A stretch of DNA of 64,000 nt from Lactobacillus kalixensis DSM 16043 (GCF_001434335.1 NZ_AZFM01000003.1:1-64000), one strand, 5' to 3'. Numbered from the stretch's first letter, positions 46,715 to 55,815 are shown. Numbers and translations: made by a program. The notes: a model not told the origin generated them from the sequence alone.

Positions 46715-47074
46715 TATAGGGATACAGGAAGCAATAAAAATTATTCCGAAAAAGATAATTAAATTATTTTTTCCTGCTAAATAGGCGATATTAGCTAAAA
46801 TTAGACTGGCTAAAATAAAAATCCAATCAACAATTTGCACCTTACGAGCTTTATTAGGTATATTCTCCAAACTCTTTTTAATTCCAATTGCACCTTCGAC
46901 AATCACGATTAGACTTAATAAAAGCCAAATGGTGTTGGCGATAATTGAGCCAAAATTCCCATGAGCTTGGATAATGCTACGAATACTTAAAAAGAAAACA
47001 GTAATTCCTAATGTAAAGTAGACAATATTTTTGAGTTTATTCAAAATTCGCTCTTTTTTATCTTGATCAGTCAT
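46694..47074 (-). CDS. Four-helix membrane protein, unknown
   Basis: 126 residues: charged N terminus, then four hydrophobic segments (about 17-35, 42-62, 83-100, 104-120). I do not recognise a family. Its TAG stop lies within the terminator shared with phoU. GGGGGGATCAAT precedes the ATG. It lies between two highly expressed units and is on the opposite strand. Confidence 0.65.
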   Translation of the reverse strand: MTDQDKKERILNKLKNIVYFTLGITVFFLSIRSIIQAHGNFGSIIANTIWLLLSLIVIVEGAIGIKKSLENIPNKARKVQIVDWIFILASLILANIAYLAGKNNLIIFFGIIFIASCIPIKEKDLQ

Positions 47075-47131
47075 ATTGATCCCCCCTCAATTCTTTTGTA
47101 TTAATCACATCAAAAAAAGTACAAATTGTGC

Positions 47132-47160
47132 TTGCATGATGTATTTTAGGCTGCTATACT
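47132..47160 (+). promoter_or_regulatory. rplJ-rplL promoter
   Basis: TTGCAT at 47132-47137, 17-base spacer, TATACT at 47155-47160, with TGC before the -10 box. Start expected near 47167. Confidence 0.75.
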
Positions 47161-47171
47161 ATTTAAAGTAA

Positions 47172-47275
47172 ATTCTACCTAAGACTCGGGTGGCATGACG
47201 CCTCAATAACCCGCCGAGGCCAGAAGATAATGAAGATTTTTATGCTCCATGTCTTTGTGGCATGGAGTTTTTATA
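47172..47275 (+). promoter_or_regulatory. L10 leader (attenuator)
   Basis: A structured leader with CTCGGGTGGCATGACGCC ... AACCCGCCGAGG helices (47186-47218), then CTCCATG at 47245-47251 pairing with CATGGAG at 47261-47267 and a T run: an intrinsic terminator. The L10 leader is a known autoregulatory element before rplJ-rplL in low-GC Gram-positives. L10(L12)4 binding the leader favours termination. Position and fold match well; no covariance search was run. Confidence 0.85.
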
Positions 47276-47322
47276 TTGGCCTTTATAGAATTTATCAATG
47301 AAATCGTGGAGGTGAAATATAA

Positions 47323-47835
47323 GTGAGTAAAGCTGCTATTGCTGAAAAGGAAAAGCTCGTTAATGCTTTTGCTGAAGAACTTAAGGCTGCTAAGGCTATC
47401 TTGGTAATTAACTACTTAGGTTTGACTGTTGAAGAAGTTACTAACATGCGTAAGGAACTTCGTGACAACGACGTTAAGATGAAGGTTATCAAGAATACCT
47501 ACTTAAGACGTGCTGCTGCTAAGGCTGGCATCGAAGGTCTTGACGATACTTTCGTTGGTCCTACTGCTGTTATCTACACTGACAACGCTGACGATGTTAC
47601 TGAACCAGCTAGAATCGTTTCTAAGTACGAAGAAGATTTCGACGTTATCGAAATCAAGGGTGGTATGCTTGAAGGTAAGTTGACTTCAAAGGAAGAAATC
47701 AAGGAACTTGCTGCTATCCCTGGCCGCGAAGGTTTGCTTTCAATGCTTGTTTCTGTATTGCAAGCTCCTGTACGCGACTTCGCTTATGCTGTTAAGGCTG
47801 TTGCTGAATCAAAGGATGAAGAATCAGCTGAATAA
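47323..47835 (+). CDS. rplJ: 50S ribosomal protein L10
   Basis: 170 residues, base of the L7/L12 stalk. N-terminal AAIAEKEKLVNAFAEELKAAKA and the rRNA-binding domain, then a C-terminal helix that carries L7/L12 dimers. GTG start with GTGGAGGTG upstream. Confidence 0.97.
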   Translation: MSKAAIAEKEKLVNAFAEELKAAKAILVINYLGLTVEEVTNMRKELRDNDVKMKVIKNTYLRRAAAKAGIEGLDDTFVGPTAVIYTDNADDVTEPARIVSKYEEDFDVIEIKGGMLEGKLTSKEEIKELAAIPGREGLLSMLVSVLQAPVRDFAYAVKAVAESKDEESAE

Positions 47836-47884
47836 GATTGACTATATTTAATATCTAAATTCTAATTTTTCGGAGGATACTTAA

Positions 47885-48247
47885 ATGGCTTTAGATACTG
47901 AAAAGATTATTGAAGATTTGAAGGGTGCTACTATCCTTGAATTGAACGACCTTGTAAAGGCTATTGAAGAAGAATTTGACGTTACTGCTGCTGCTCCAGT
48001 TGCTGCTGCAGGTGCTGCAGATGCAGGTGCTGCTAAGTCAGAATTCGATGTTGAATTGACTTCAGCAGGTCAAGAAAAGGTTAAGGTTATTAAGGTTGTA
48101 CGTGACATCACTGGTCTTGGCCTTAAGGACTCAAAGGACCTTGTTGATGGTGCTCCTAAGAACGTTAAGGAAGGCGTTTCAGAAGACGAAGCTAACGACA
48201 TCAAGGCTAAGCTTGAAGAAGTTGGCGCAACTGTAACCCTTAAATAG
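47885..48247 (+). CDS. rplL: 50S ribosomal protein L7/L12
   Basis: 120 residues: N-terminal dimerisation domain (1-33), alanine-rich hinge ([17 protein letters not shown], about 36-54) and C-terminal factor-binding domain. It recruits elongation-factor GTPases. CGGAGGA precedes the ATG; the gap to rplJ is 49 bases. Confidence 0.98.
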   Translation: MALDTEKIIEDLKGATILELNDLVKAIEEEFDVTAAAPVAAAGAADAGAAKSEFDVELTSAGQEKVKVIKVVRDITGLGLKDSKDLVDGAPKNVKEGVSEDEANDIKAKLEEVGATVTLK

Positions 48248-48277
48248 TTACAGTCCAACTGGACGACTTTAAGAAGG

Positions 48278-48308
48278 AAGAACTTTGCAAATGCAGAGTT
48301 CTTTTTTT
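48278..48308 (+). terminator. Terminator after rplL
   Basis: AAGAACTTTGC-AAAT-GCAGAGTTCTT (one G-U), then T5. A small GTCC/GGAC hairpin precedes it at 48253-48264. Confidence 0.85.
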
Positions 48309-48323
48309 ATATCAGAATTAATC

Positions 48324-49178
48324 ATGAAAACTTTTCTAAAATCCAAAATATATAAATGGACTATGGCAATCTTAGCTGTCATAGAGATCGCACTTATTAT
48401 TACTGATTTCGCAGCCATAATTGATATCAATATTAAGACTTCTAGATGGTTTTGGTTAAATAATACTATTCTGGTGATTTTTGCTATAGATTATTTCTAC
48501 CGGCTTTATTTGGCAGAAGATAAGAAAAAATTCATTAAAACCCATATTTATGATCTTCTAGCGATTATTCCAGTGGGTGCAGCCACTAATTGGATGCAAC
48601 TTGCCAAAATGGGTGATATTGCGCTATATTTTCGTTTGTTAAGATTAATTCGTTTAGCTGGACTAATGGGAAAATTGCATGAGATTATCCATACTAATGG
48701 AATTCTTTATATGTTATACTTCAGTATTGCCTTTTTGATGTTGGGTTCAGTGGCTATTTCAATTACTGAGCATGTGTCGCTTGATCAAGCCTTCTGGTGG
48801 GCAATTACAACTGCTAGTACAGTCGGGTATGGTGATATTTCGACAGATACGATTTCTCCTAAGAGTTTAATCGGTAAACTTGTTATTCTGGCAATGATTC
48901 TAATTGGAGTAGGTGTCGTGGGGATGGTTACAAGTTCAATCACAACTTATTTTATGAAGAAGAATTCGATGATCACTGCCTCAGAGAACAAGACTAATCT
49001 TAATTTGATTATAGAAAAACTCGATAGCGTTACTAAACAAAATGAACAATTGCTTGAAAAGACCAAGCGATTAGAAGAACAAATTCAGGAGCTGCAGGCT
49101 GCACAGAACCAAACGGAATGGCATAAATTTAAGGAATGGCTAGATAAAAAAGAATCCAAAAATAAAAGCGAGGAATAG
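48324..49178 (+). CDS. Voltage-sensor-type potassium channel
   Basis: 284 residues from ATG 48324; an upstream in-frame ATG falls inside the rplL terminator. Six membrane segments: S4 with Arg104, 107, 110 (YFRLLRLIRLAG), selectivity filter TVGYGD at 166-171, and a C-terminal coiled coil (about 223-265). The layout matches bacterial Kv channels such as KvLm of Listeria. No ribosome site or promoter is obvious, so expression may depend on read-through from rplL. Confidence 0.88.
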   Translation: MKTFLKSKIYKWTMAILAVIEIALIITDFAAIIDINIKTSRWFWLNNTILVIFAIDYFYRLYLAEDKKKFIKTHIYDLLAIIPVGAATNWMQLAKMGDIALYFRLLRLIRLAGLMGKLHEIIHTNGILYMLYFSIAFLMLGSVAISITEHVSLDQAFWWAITTASTVGYGDISTDTISPKSLIGKLVILAMILIGVGVVGMVTSSITTYFMKKNSMITASENKTNLNLIIEKLDSVTKQNEQLLEKTKRLEEQIQELQAAQNQTEWHKFKEWLDKKESKNKSEE

Positions 49179-49181
49179 ATT

Positions 49182-49787
49182 ATGGCAAACCAAATGTATT
49201 TTGCAGAAAATCCAGAGGCTAAACATGATGAACATGTTGTGGATTATCATGTGAATGGAATAGATTTAAAGTTCAATACTGATGCAGGCGTTTTTTCCAA
49301 GATGCGAGTTGATTATGGCTCAGGCGTTTTGATTAAAGCGATGCAAGGACAAGTCTTTCCTAAAGATGGAATTCTTGACGTAGGTACTGGCTATGGCCCA
49401 ATTGGTCTGTTTGCAGCTAAATTTTGGCCTGATCAAATAGTCGATATGGTTGATGTAAATGAACGTGGATTGGCTTTAGCTAAGAAGAATGCGGAACTGA
49501 ATCATGTGGATAATGTGAATATTTTTTCTTCTGATATTTATGCACAAGTGGATAAGCAATATGGTTTAATCTTAACTAATCCACCAATTCGTGCAGGGAA
49601 AAAAGTAGTTTCAAAAATTTTATCCGAGGCAAAATCTCATCTTGTTCAAAATGGTTTAATCTTAGTTGTTATTCAAAAAAAGCAAGGCGAACCTAGTGCC
49701 CGTAAGCTTTTAACTGAAACTTTTGGTAACTGTGAAATCCTTACTCGAGATAAAGGCTATTATATCTTAAAGGCAGTTAAAAGATAA
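49182..49787 (+). CDS. RsmC-like class I methyltransferase
   Basis: 201 residues. SAM motif LDVGTGYGPIGL and the catalytic NPPI motif (LILTNPPIRAG) used by N2-guanine or N6-adenine RNA methylases. The rsmC/ybxB homologue follows rplJ-rplL in Bacillus; here the K+ channel gene separates them. It starts 3 bases after the channel gene. Confidence 0.88.
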   Translation: MANQMYFAENPEAKHDEHVVDYHVNGIDLKFNTDAGVFSKMRVDYGSGVLIKAMQGQVFPKDGILDVGTGYGPIGLFAAKFWPDQIVDMVDVNERGLALAKKNAELNHVDNVNIFSSDIYAQVDKQYGLILTNPPIRAGKKVVSKILSEAKSHLVQNGLILVVIQKKQGEPSARKLLTETFGNCEILTRDKGYYILKAVKR

Positions 49788-49851
49788 TTAAGAAAGCGGT
49801 TAAATAGCTGATGAGAGCAGGATTAAACTACTTTCAAAAGTGTTTTTTCTA

Positions 49852-49869
49852 TCTATAATAGATTATAGA
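49852..49869 (+). promoter_or_regulatory. Palindrome over a -10 box
   Basis: TCTATAAT at 49852-49859 and ATTATAGA at 49862-49869 form an 8-bp inverted repeat with a 2-base gap; TATAAT at 49854-49859 is the likely -10 box of the small membrane gene. It could be a repressor operator. Confidence 0.45.
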
Positions 49870-49896
49870 AAATAAAGATAGTTAGGGGAGACAATT

Positions 49897-50082
49897 ATGA
49901 AAGCTTTGAAGTACATCATAGCAGCAATGTTTATTATTGGTGGATTCTTTATGTTAGGTTGGATTTTTGGTGATAATGAAACTGCTACACCAGCATTCGT
50001 AACCTTCCTATACATGATAATCGAAGGAATTTTCTTCTACCACTACTTCAGAAACCGCAGCGTAGGAAATTTATATCAATAA
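49897..50082 (+). CDS. Small two-helix membrane protein, unknown
   Basis: 61 residues: hydrophobic segments at about 5-25 and 33-49, ending NRSVGNLYQ. No family recognised. GGGGAGA precedes the ATG, and it has its own promoter and terminator, so I take it as real. Confidence 0.65.
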   Translation: MKALKYIIAAMFIIGGFFMLGWIFGDNETATPAFVTFLYMIIEGIFFYHYFRNRSVGNLYQ

Positions 50083-50089
50083 AATAAAT

Positions 50090-50117
50090 TAGTCAGTCGA
50101 AGGGGCTGGCTTTTTTG
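50090..50117 (+). terminator. Terminator after the small membrane gene
   Basis: AGTCAGTC pairs with GGCTGGCT (two G-U pairs) across a short loop and is followed by T5. Confidence 0.7.
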
Positions 50118-50157
50118 TTAAGATAGATACTAGATTATTCAATAAGGAGTATTTTTG

Positions 50158-50676
50158 GTGTCTAGCGAAGATAAGAAGAAATACATGCAATTGGCCTTTG
50201 AAGAAGCAAAAAAGGCTGAGAAGCAAGATGAAGTGCCAATTGGTGCGATTATTGTCGATCCTGATGGAAATGTGATTGGTCGTGGTTATAATCGCCGTGA
50301 ACTTGACCAAGATTCAACCCAGCATGCAGAAATCATTGCAATTCGTGAAGCTTGTCAACACTTAGGAACATGGCGCTTGATCGACTGCAGTTTATTTGTA
50401 ACTCTTGAGCCATGTCCAATGTGTGCAGGAGCAATTATTAATTCACGGGTTAGAACTGTTTATTTTGGCGCGCTTGATCCAAAAGCTGGTGCAGCTGGCA
50501 GTGTCGTCGATTTGTTTGCTGTGGAAAAGTTTAATCATCATCCACAAGTTTATCGCGGACTTTTCCGTGAGCAAGCTAGCCAAATGCTGAAAGATTTTTT
50601 CAGAGAAATTCGTCGCAAGCAGAAAGAAGCAAAGGCTAAAAAAGAAATAGACAATAATAGTGGAAATCAGGAGTAA
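50158..50676 (+). CDS. tadA: tRNA-specific adenosine deaminase TadA
   Basis: 172 residues. Zinc-dependent deaminase that makes inosine at position 34 of tRNA-Arg(ACG). Catalytic HAE at 56-58 and PCPMC with Cys86 and Cys89. AAGGAGT is at 50144-50150, so GTG 50158 is preferred over TTG 50155. The SRP RNA gene and dnaX follow, as in many Firmicutes. Confidence 0.95.
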   Translation: MSSEDKKKYMQLAFEEAKKAEKQDEVPIGAIIVDPDGNVIGRGYNRRELDQDSTQHAEIIAIREACQHLGTWRLIDCSLFVTLEPCPMCAGAIINSRVRTVYFGALDPKAGAAGSVVDLFAVEKFNHHPQVYRGLFREQASQMLKDFFREIRRKQKEAKAKKEIDNNSGNQE

Positions 50677-50694
50677 AATACGCTATTATATTTG

Positions 50695-50770
50695 TTGGGC
50701 AATGTTCGGCCTCTGAATTGTGTCAGGACCGGAAGGTAGCAGCACTAAGGTTGTTCGGGCATGTGCCCTT
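50695..50770 (+). ncRNA. ffs: Signal recognition particle RNA (4.5S type)
   Basis: The conserved tip GTCAGGACCGGAAGGTAGCA lies at 50722-50741, and the ends GGGCA (50697-50701) and TGCCC (50764-50768) close the hairpin. It is the RNA partner of Ffh in membrane targeting. Ends are approximate. TATTAT at 50684-50689 may be the -10 box. Confidence 0.9.
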
Positions 50771-50785
50771 TATTCGATAATTAAC

Positions 50786-50822
50786 AAACTCTTAGCTCTT
50801 AAGCGAGTTAGGAGTTTTTTTA
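50786..50822 (+). terminator. Terminator after the SRP RNA gene
   Basis: AACTCTTAGCTC and GAGTTAGGAGTT form an interrupted stem, followed by seven T residues. Confidence 0.75.
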
Positions 50823-50838
50823 CTAGGAAAGAGAATTT

Positions 50839-52650
50839 ATGGCTTATCAAGCGCTGTATCGTAAATGGCGGCCACGCACTTTTGATAGTGTCATTGGCCA
50901 AGAAGCCATTACCGACACTTTAAAAAATGCGATCAAAAGAAATACTATTTCCCATGCTTTTTTGTTTTCTGGGCCAAGAGGAACAGGGAAGACGTCCTGT
51001 GCCAAGATCTTTGCCAAAGCATTAAACTGCACTAATTTGCAAGATGGTGAACCTTGCAATGAATGTGAAAACTGTAAAGCTGCTGATGAAGGGGCAATGC
51101 CTGATATCATTGAAATTGACGCAGCTTCTAACAATGGGGTTGATGAAATTCGTGAGATTCGCGATAAGGTAAAGTACGCACCGACTCAAGGTAAATATAA
51201 GGTTTACATTATTGATGAAGTTCACATGCTCTCGATTGGGGCCTTTAATGCCTTACTTAAGACTTTAGAAGAACCACCAGAGCATGTGGTGTTTATCTTA
51301 GCCACAACTGAATTGCAAAAGATTCCAGCAACTATCATCTCAAGAACTCAGCGATACAACTTCAAACGAATTTCTAAGGCTGATCTAGAAAAACGGATGA
51401 TGTTTATTTTGGATCAAGAACAGATTAAGTATGAAGATAAGGCTTTATCTGTTATTGCTCAAGTTGCAGATGGTGGAATGCGTGATGCACTCAGCATTCT
51501 GGATCAGCTTTTATCTTATGAAGCCGATTCAGTTAATTATGATGATGCTTTAAGAATTACTGGTTTTGCGGCTAAAGAAAATATTGAAAAAATTATGCTT
51601 GCCTTACTAAATGAAGATGCTGCTGAAGCGCTGAAACAAACGCAAGTAGCTTTAAATGATGGGGCAAGTTCTAAGAATATCTTGGATGAAATAATTGATT
51701 TAGCCACTAATAGTTTGATTGTTAATAAGGCTGGAGCAGACAATAATAGCACTTTTTTGACAGAAGATTTTGCTGAAAAAATCAAATCATTCTCAAGTAG
51801 CCGCTATTTTAAAATTATTAACTTAGCTAATAATGCCTTGAATGATTTGCGGTATACTAACCAGCAACAGATTCCACTTGATGTCTTTTTAGTGGCAGCT
51901 AGTCAAGAAGAAGCACCAGCAAATAGCACTACTGAAATTAGCCAAGTTACACCAGTTAAGCCAAGTGCAAATAATGACTTGCAAGCAGAAATTTCTGCTT
52001 TAAAGAAACAAGTAGTTGATTTAACTGAAAAGTTTTCTAAAATTTCTTCTGCACCAAGATCAAGCAATAAAGATCAAGTTTATAAGCTTCCTTCTGAAAA
52101 TAATCACACCAAGCCTACTAAGACGCGAGCTGAAATTGCACAAGAAAAGACTAAAAAGCCAGTTAAGCGGGTTAAGAAGAACAATGAGCAAAATCGTAAA
52201 CAGGTTTACCACGTGCTTGAAAATGCGACGCGCGAAGATCTTAATGCAATTAAAGATGTATGGCCAGACTTATTATCTGTTTTGGAAGTGTCAGAAAAGG
52301 CTTTACTTGATGTCTTAGAACCGGTAGCAGCTAGCCCTGATCAGGTAGTTATGAAGTGTAAATATGCCTTATGGTTTGAAAAAGCAAGTTCAGACAGCGA
52401 TTTACTCGGCAAACTAACTGGTTATATTGAGCAGTTTACTAAGCATTCTTATGAAATTGTTTTAGTGCCTGATAATGATTGGATGGCCGTTCGTAATGAT
52501 TTTGTCCAAAGTCATAAAAAAGAATTGCTAGCTAAAAAACAGCAACACATTGATGCAATTGAAGAAAAAAATGAAGAAGCTGAAGATAATTCAGAAATAA
52601 TTTCTAAAGCTAAAGATTTATTTGGAGACTTAGTTAATATAAAAGATTAA
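50839..52650 (+). CDS. dnaX: DNA polymerase III subunits gamma/tau
   Basis: 603 residues, clamp-loader ATPase. Walker A GPRGTGKT at 45-52; zinc Cys64, 73, 76, 79; DEVHML Walker B near 125; SRT sensor near 165. Long charged linker (about 360-450) and C-terminal tau domain. I saw no A-AAA-AAG slippery site with a downstream hairpin, so a shorter gamma is not predicted. Confidence 0.96.
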   Translation: MAYQALYRKWRPRTFDSVIGQEAITDTLKNAIKRNTISHAFLFSGPRGTGKTSCAKIFAKALNCTNLQDGEPCNECENCKAADEGAMPDIIEIDAASNNGVDEIREIRDKVKYAPTQGKYKVYIIDEVHMLSIGAFNALLKTLEEPPEHVVFILATTELQKIPATIISRTQRYNFKRISKADLEKRMMFILDQEQIKYEDKALSVIAQVADGGMRDALSILDQLLSYEADSVNYDDALRITGFAAKENIEKIMLALLNEDAAEALKQTQVALNDGASSKNILDEIIDLATNSLIVNKAGADNNSTFLTEDFAEKIKSFSSSRYFKIINLANNALNDLRYTNQQQIPLDVFLVAASQEEAPANSTTEISQVTPVKPSANNDLQAEISALKKQVVDLTEKFSKISSAPRSSNKDQVYKLPSENNHTKPTKTRAEIAQEKTKKPVKRVKKNNEQNRKQVYHVLENATREDLNAIKDVWPDLLSVLEVSEKALLDVLEPVAASPDQVVMKCKYALWFEKASSDSDLLGKLTGYIEQFTKHSYEIVLVPDNDWMAVRNDFVQSHKKELLAKKQQHIDAIEEKNEEAEDNSEIISKAKDLFGDLVNIKD

Positions 52651-52659
52651 AATAATAAT

Positions 52660-52668
52660 TGATATAAT
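52660..52668 (+). promoter_or_regulatory. Extended -10 promoter for ebfC-recR
   Basis: TGATATAAT at 52660-52668, 39 bases before the ebfC start. Confidence 0.5.
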
Positions 52669-52706
52669 TAAGTAGATGTAAAAAATAGTAAGGAGATTTT
52701 TTTATT

Positions 52707-53027
52707 ATGAGTAGACAACCAAACTTTGGCGGAATGAACATGCAAGCAATGATGAAGCAAGCTAAGAAATTGCAACAACAAATGGCAGCAGAACAAGAAA
52801 ACATTACTGCTCAAGAATTTGTTGGTAAATCAGCAGATGACTTAGTTGTTGCTACTTTCACTGGTGACCGCAGATTGAAGGACCTTAAGATTAATAAGGA
52901 TGCAATCGATCCAGATGACCCAGACATGCTTCAAGACTTAATCATTGATGCTGTTAACAAGGGTATTTCAGAAATTGATGAAGCTACTAAGGCAAGTTTA
53001 GGTAAGTACACGAAAGGCTTGATGTAA
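52707..53027 (+). CDS. ebfC: Nucleoid-associated protein, YbaB/EbfC family
   Basis: 106 residues, tweezer-shaped DNA-binding dimer. N-terminal MNMQAMMKQAKKLQQQM helix and the family core TFTGDRRLKDLKINKDAIDPDD. Order dnaX-ebfC-recR is conserved in Firmicutes. AAGGAGA precedes the ATG. Confidence 0.95.
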   Translation: MSRQPNFGGMNMQAMMKQAKKLQQQMAAEQENITAQEFVGKSADDLVVATFTGDRRLKDLKINKDAIDPDDPDMLQDLIIDAVNKGISEIDEATKASLGKYTKGLM

Positions 53028-53627
53028 TTGCAATATCCTCTGCCAATTGCACATTTAATTGATTCTTATATGAAATTGCCAGGAATTGGTGAAAAAACAG
53101 CAACAAGATTGGCTTTTTACACACTCGACATGCCTGAACAAGATGTTAAGGACTTTGCCAAGGCACTAGATGAAGTAAAGCAAAACTTGCGTCAATGTTC
53201 AATTTGTGGCAATATCACCGAAAAGGATCCATGTGAAATTTGCTCAAACCCAAATCGCGATCAATCAACCATTATGGTCGTTGAACAACCAAAAGATGTA
53301 ATGGCTTTTGAAGAAATGGGCGAATACGATGGTCTTTATCACGTTCTTCACGGTGTGTTATCACCAATGGATGGGGTAGGACCAGAGGAAATTAATATTA
53401 AGTCACTGATTACACGTTTACAAAAGAATGATCAAGTTAAGGAAGTTATTTTAGCACTCAATTCAACTCCGGAAGGTGAATCAACTGCAATGTACATCAG
53501 TAAGTTAATTAAACCTGCTGGAATCAAAGTTACTCGTTTAGCAGCAGGACTTGCTGTAGGGAGTGATATTGAATATGCTAATTCGATTACTTTAAAAAGA
53601 GCAGTACAAGGAAGAACATCATTATAA
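53028..53627 (+). CDS. recR: Recombination protein RecR
   Basis: 199 residues. Helix-hairpin-helix ([14 protein letters not shown]), zinc Cys57, 60, 69, 72, and TOPRIM domain ([13 protein letters not shown]). Works with RecFO in gap repair. The start is TTG on the base after the ebfC stop; the yaaL start overlaps its stop. Confidence 0.96.
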   Translation: MQYPLPIAHLIDSYMKLPGIGEKTATRLAFYTLDMPEQDVKDFAKALDEVKQNLRQCSICGNITEKDPCEICSNPNRDQSTIMVVEQPKDVMAFEEMGEYDGLYHVLHGVLSPMDGVGPEEINIKSLITRLQKNDQVKEVILALNSTPEGESTAMYISKLIKPAGIKVTRLAAGLAVGSDIEYANSITLKRAVQGRTSL

Positions 53628-53860
53628 TGGCAAAGAGAAATAAGATAAAAGAAGAAGGAGACCAAAGATTGATTACTTTGGTTGAAAAACTTCAAAATCA
53701 AATTGCTCTTCAGCAAGATTTAGATCAAACAACTTTAGACATGTCAGATGACAATGTAGTGGCAAGTAAAATTTTGCGTGCAAAATACAGTTTTTTGTAC
53801 AATGAAGCTCGTCTTCGACACACAAGATTTAGTGGTATCACGAATGCCATTACTCAATAG
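53627..53860 (+). CDS. yaaL: YaaL-like protein (DUF2508)
   Basis: 77 residues, mostly helical, small and soluble. Its position directly after recR matches yaaL of Bacillus. Function unknown. The ATG overlaps the recR stop by one base. Confidence 0.82.
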   Translation: MAKRNKIKEEGDQRLITLVEKLQNQIALQQDLDQTTLDMSDDNVVASKILRAKYSFLYNEARLRHTRFSGITNAITQ

Positions 53861-53869
53861 TTTAAATAG

Positions 53870-53895
53870 AAAAGTCCATGAAAATGGGCTTTTTA
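53870..53895 (+). terminator. Terminator after yaaL
   Basis: AAAAGTCCAT-GAAA-ATGGGCTTTTT, one G-U, T tract. Confidence 0.85.
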
Positions 53896-53973
53896 TTTTG
53901 GTGAAAAAATTTCAAAGTATAAGGGCTGTTAATAGGAGTAAAACTTCTGTAAAATAGACCCATGGAGGATTTT

Positions 53974-54612
53974 ATGAAAGGTTTTTTTATTAGTCTTGAA
54001 GGTCCCGATGGAGCGGGGAAAAGTACAGTTTTACAGGAAGTTTTGAAGCAAATTGGTCCGGAGATGAAAACACAATATCTTGTGACGCGTGAGCCGGGTG
54101 GTTCAAAGATTGCTGAAAAGATTCGTGAGATTATTTTAGATCCTGAAAATGATAAGATGGATGATCGAACAGAAGCTTTGCTTTATGCAGCGGCACGAAG
54201 TCAACATGTTGAAGAAATTGTAAAACCAGCTTTAATGCAAGGCAAAGTTGTTTTTTCAGATCGTTTTGTGGATAGTTCATTAGCTTATCAAGGGGCAGGG
54301 CGTGATTTAGGAATTAAAGAAGTTAAAGAAATTAATGATTTTGCAACAGGTGGTCTAGAGCCAGATTTAACAATTTTCTTTGATCTTGATCCTGAAATTG
54401 GCTTGAAGCGAATAAAAAAATTACGGCCAGATAATGAAGATCGTTTGGAACAAGAAAAATTAGCCTTTCATAAAAAGGTTTATACTGGTTATAAAGAAGT
54501 AGAAAAATTGTATCCAGATCGTATCAAAACGATTGATGCTAGTCAGGCATTAGAACAAGTAGTTGAAGATACAGTTAATCTAATTAAGTCATATTTACCA
54601 GAACTGTTTTAA
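53974..54612 (+). CDS. tmk: Thymidylate kinase
   Basis: 212 residues. P-loop GPDGAGKS at 10-17; DRF-x-DSSLAYQG motif near 92. Converts dTMP to dTDP. GGAGG at 53964-53968 fits ATG 53974 better than the ATG at 53962, which overlaps the site. First gene of tmk-darA-holB-yabA-rsmI. Confidence 0.95.
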   Translation: MKGFFISLEGPDGAGKSTVLQEVLKQIGPEMKTQYLVTREPGGSKIAEKIREIILDPENDKMDDRTEALLYAAARSQHVEEIVKPALMQGKVVFSDRFVDSSLAYQGAGRDLGIKEVKEINDFATGGLEPDLTIFFDLDPEIGLKRIKKLRPDNEDRLEQEKLAFHKKVYTGYKEVEKLYPDRIKTIDASQALEQVVEDTVNLIKSYLPELF

Positions 54613-54629
54613 TTTTAAGGGGTGATTTG

Positions 54630-54950
54630 ATGAAGTTAGTAATTGCAATTGTGCAAAAAGATGATGCAAATAAATTACAACGTGCTTTTGTCAAAAATAA
54701 TATTCGAGCTACTAAGCTTGCTACAACTGGTGGCTTCCTAAGTGAAGGTAATGTAACTTTCCTAATTGGTACCGAAGAAGAACATGTAGAAGACGTTCTT
54801 ACGATTATCAAAGAAAAGTCTCAAGCTAGAGAAGAATATGTACAACCTAATTTGATTCCGACAGGGATGGAGCTGAATCAACCGGTACAAGTTACAGTTG
54901 GTGGTGCTACTTGTTTTGTAGTTAATGTAGATGAATTTAGACGATTCTAA
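54630..54950 (+). CDS. darA: Cyclic-di-AMP receptor, PII-like (DarA/PstA, YaaQ)
   Basis: 106 residues. PII-like trimer that binds c-di-AMP. The TTGGFLSEGN loop at about 32-41 and the PVQVTVGGATCFVV segment are characteristic. The tmk-darA-holB order is the same as in Bacillus. The downstream target is unknown in general. AAGGGGTGAT precedes the ATG; a TTG one codon upstream is less likely. Confidence 0.92.
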   Translation: MKLVIAIVQKDDANKLQRAFVKNNIRATKLATTGGFLSEGNVTFLIGTEEEHVEDVLTIIKEKSQAREEYVQPNLIPTGMELNQPVQVTVGGATCFVVNVDEFRRF

Positions 54951-55807
54951 TGATTGATTTAAATAATATTGGTAAAAGGCAGGCAGATTTATTACGGACG
55001 GCTTTTAATAATAAACAATTAGCCCATAGTTATCTATTTGTCGATAATGATCAAAATAGAGCGTTAAATACGGCTTACTGGCTGGCTTGCTTGTTTAATT
55101 GTGTCGGTGAAAACAAACCAGATGGGACATGCATCAATTGCAAGCAGATTCTATCAGGTAACCATCCCGATGTTCTATTAGTTAAGCCTGAAGGTAAACA
55201 AACATTAGGAATTGATCAGATTCGTCCTTTAAAAGAAGAATTAGCTAAAAGTCCGGTTGAAAGTACAAGACGCTTCTTCTTAATTGATGAAGCACAAAGA
55301 TTAACATTGCCAGCTGCAAATGCTTTACTTAATTTATTGGAAGAGCCTGTTGCACCTGTGACTTCGATTTTAATTACCAACAATGCTGATCAGATTTTGC
55401 CAACTGTTCGATCAAGGGTGCAAGTCGTTTCTTTTGATGAAAGTCAAGCCAGTGGTAAGACCGCAATTTTGCTAAAAAACGGCTTTTCTCAAGATGATCT
55501 TGAAGAATTAGGCGATACCCAAAAATTAGATCAGATGATTAAGTATTTTTATGAAGAAATGCTTGAACAAAATGATCTTGCTTTAGTTAGTGCTCATAAA
55601 TTAGCAGATAGTGCGAAGACGTCTTCTGAGCAGCAATATGTTTTGCTCTTCTTAAAATTAACTGCACAAAAAGATCTGGATGATGATCTAAAGCGGCTAG
55701 CGGCAGCACGTATGCTAAAATATTTGATAGAAATAGATAAAATGCGTTTTAGCAATGTTAATTTTCGTAATTCACTAGATTATCTTGCTTTACAGTGGAA
55801 ACGGTAG
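54950..55807 (+). CDS. holB: DNA polymerase III delta-prime subunit
   Basis: 285 residues, clamp-loader stator. Cysteines in CVGENKPDGTCINC and the core GNHPDVLLVKPEGKQTLGIDQIR are present; the LLNLLEEP motif is conserved. The ATG overlaps the darA stop by one base. Confidence 0.93.
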   Translation: MIDLNNIGKRQADLLRTAFNNKQLAHSYLFVDNDQNRALNTAYWLACLFNCVGENKPDGTCINCKQILSGNHPDVLLVKPEGKQTLGIDQIRPLKEELAKSPVESTRRFFLIDEAQRLTLPAANALLNLLEEPVAPVTSILITNNADQILPTVRSRVQVVSFDESQASGKTAILLKNGFSQDDLEELGDTQKLDQMIKYFYEEMLEQNDLALVSAHKLADSAKTSSEQQYVLLFLKLTAQKDLDDDLKRLAAARMLKYLIEIDKMRFSNVNFRNSLDYLALQWKR

Positions 55808-55815
55808 GTGTAGTG

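Noticed and set aside
50839-52650. Possible programmed frameshift in dnaX
   Set aside because: No A-AAA-AAG type slippery run with a downstream hairpin was found; the frame reads through to a normal tau-length protein.
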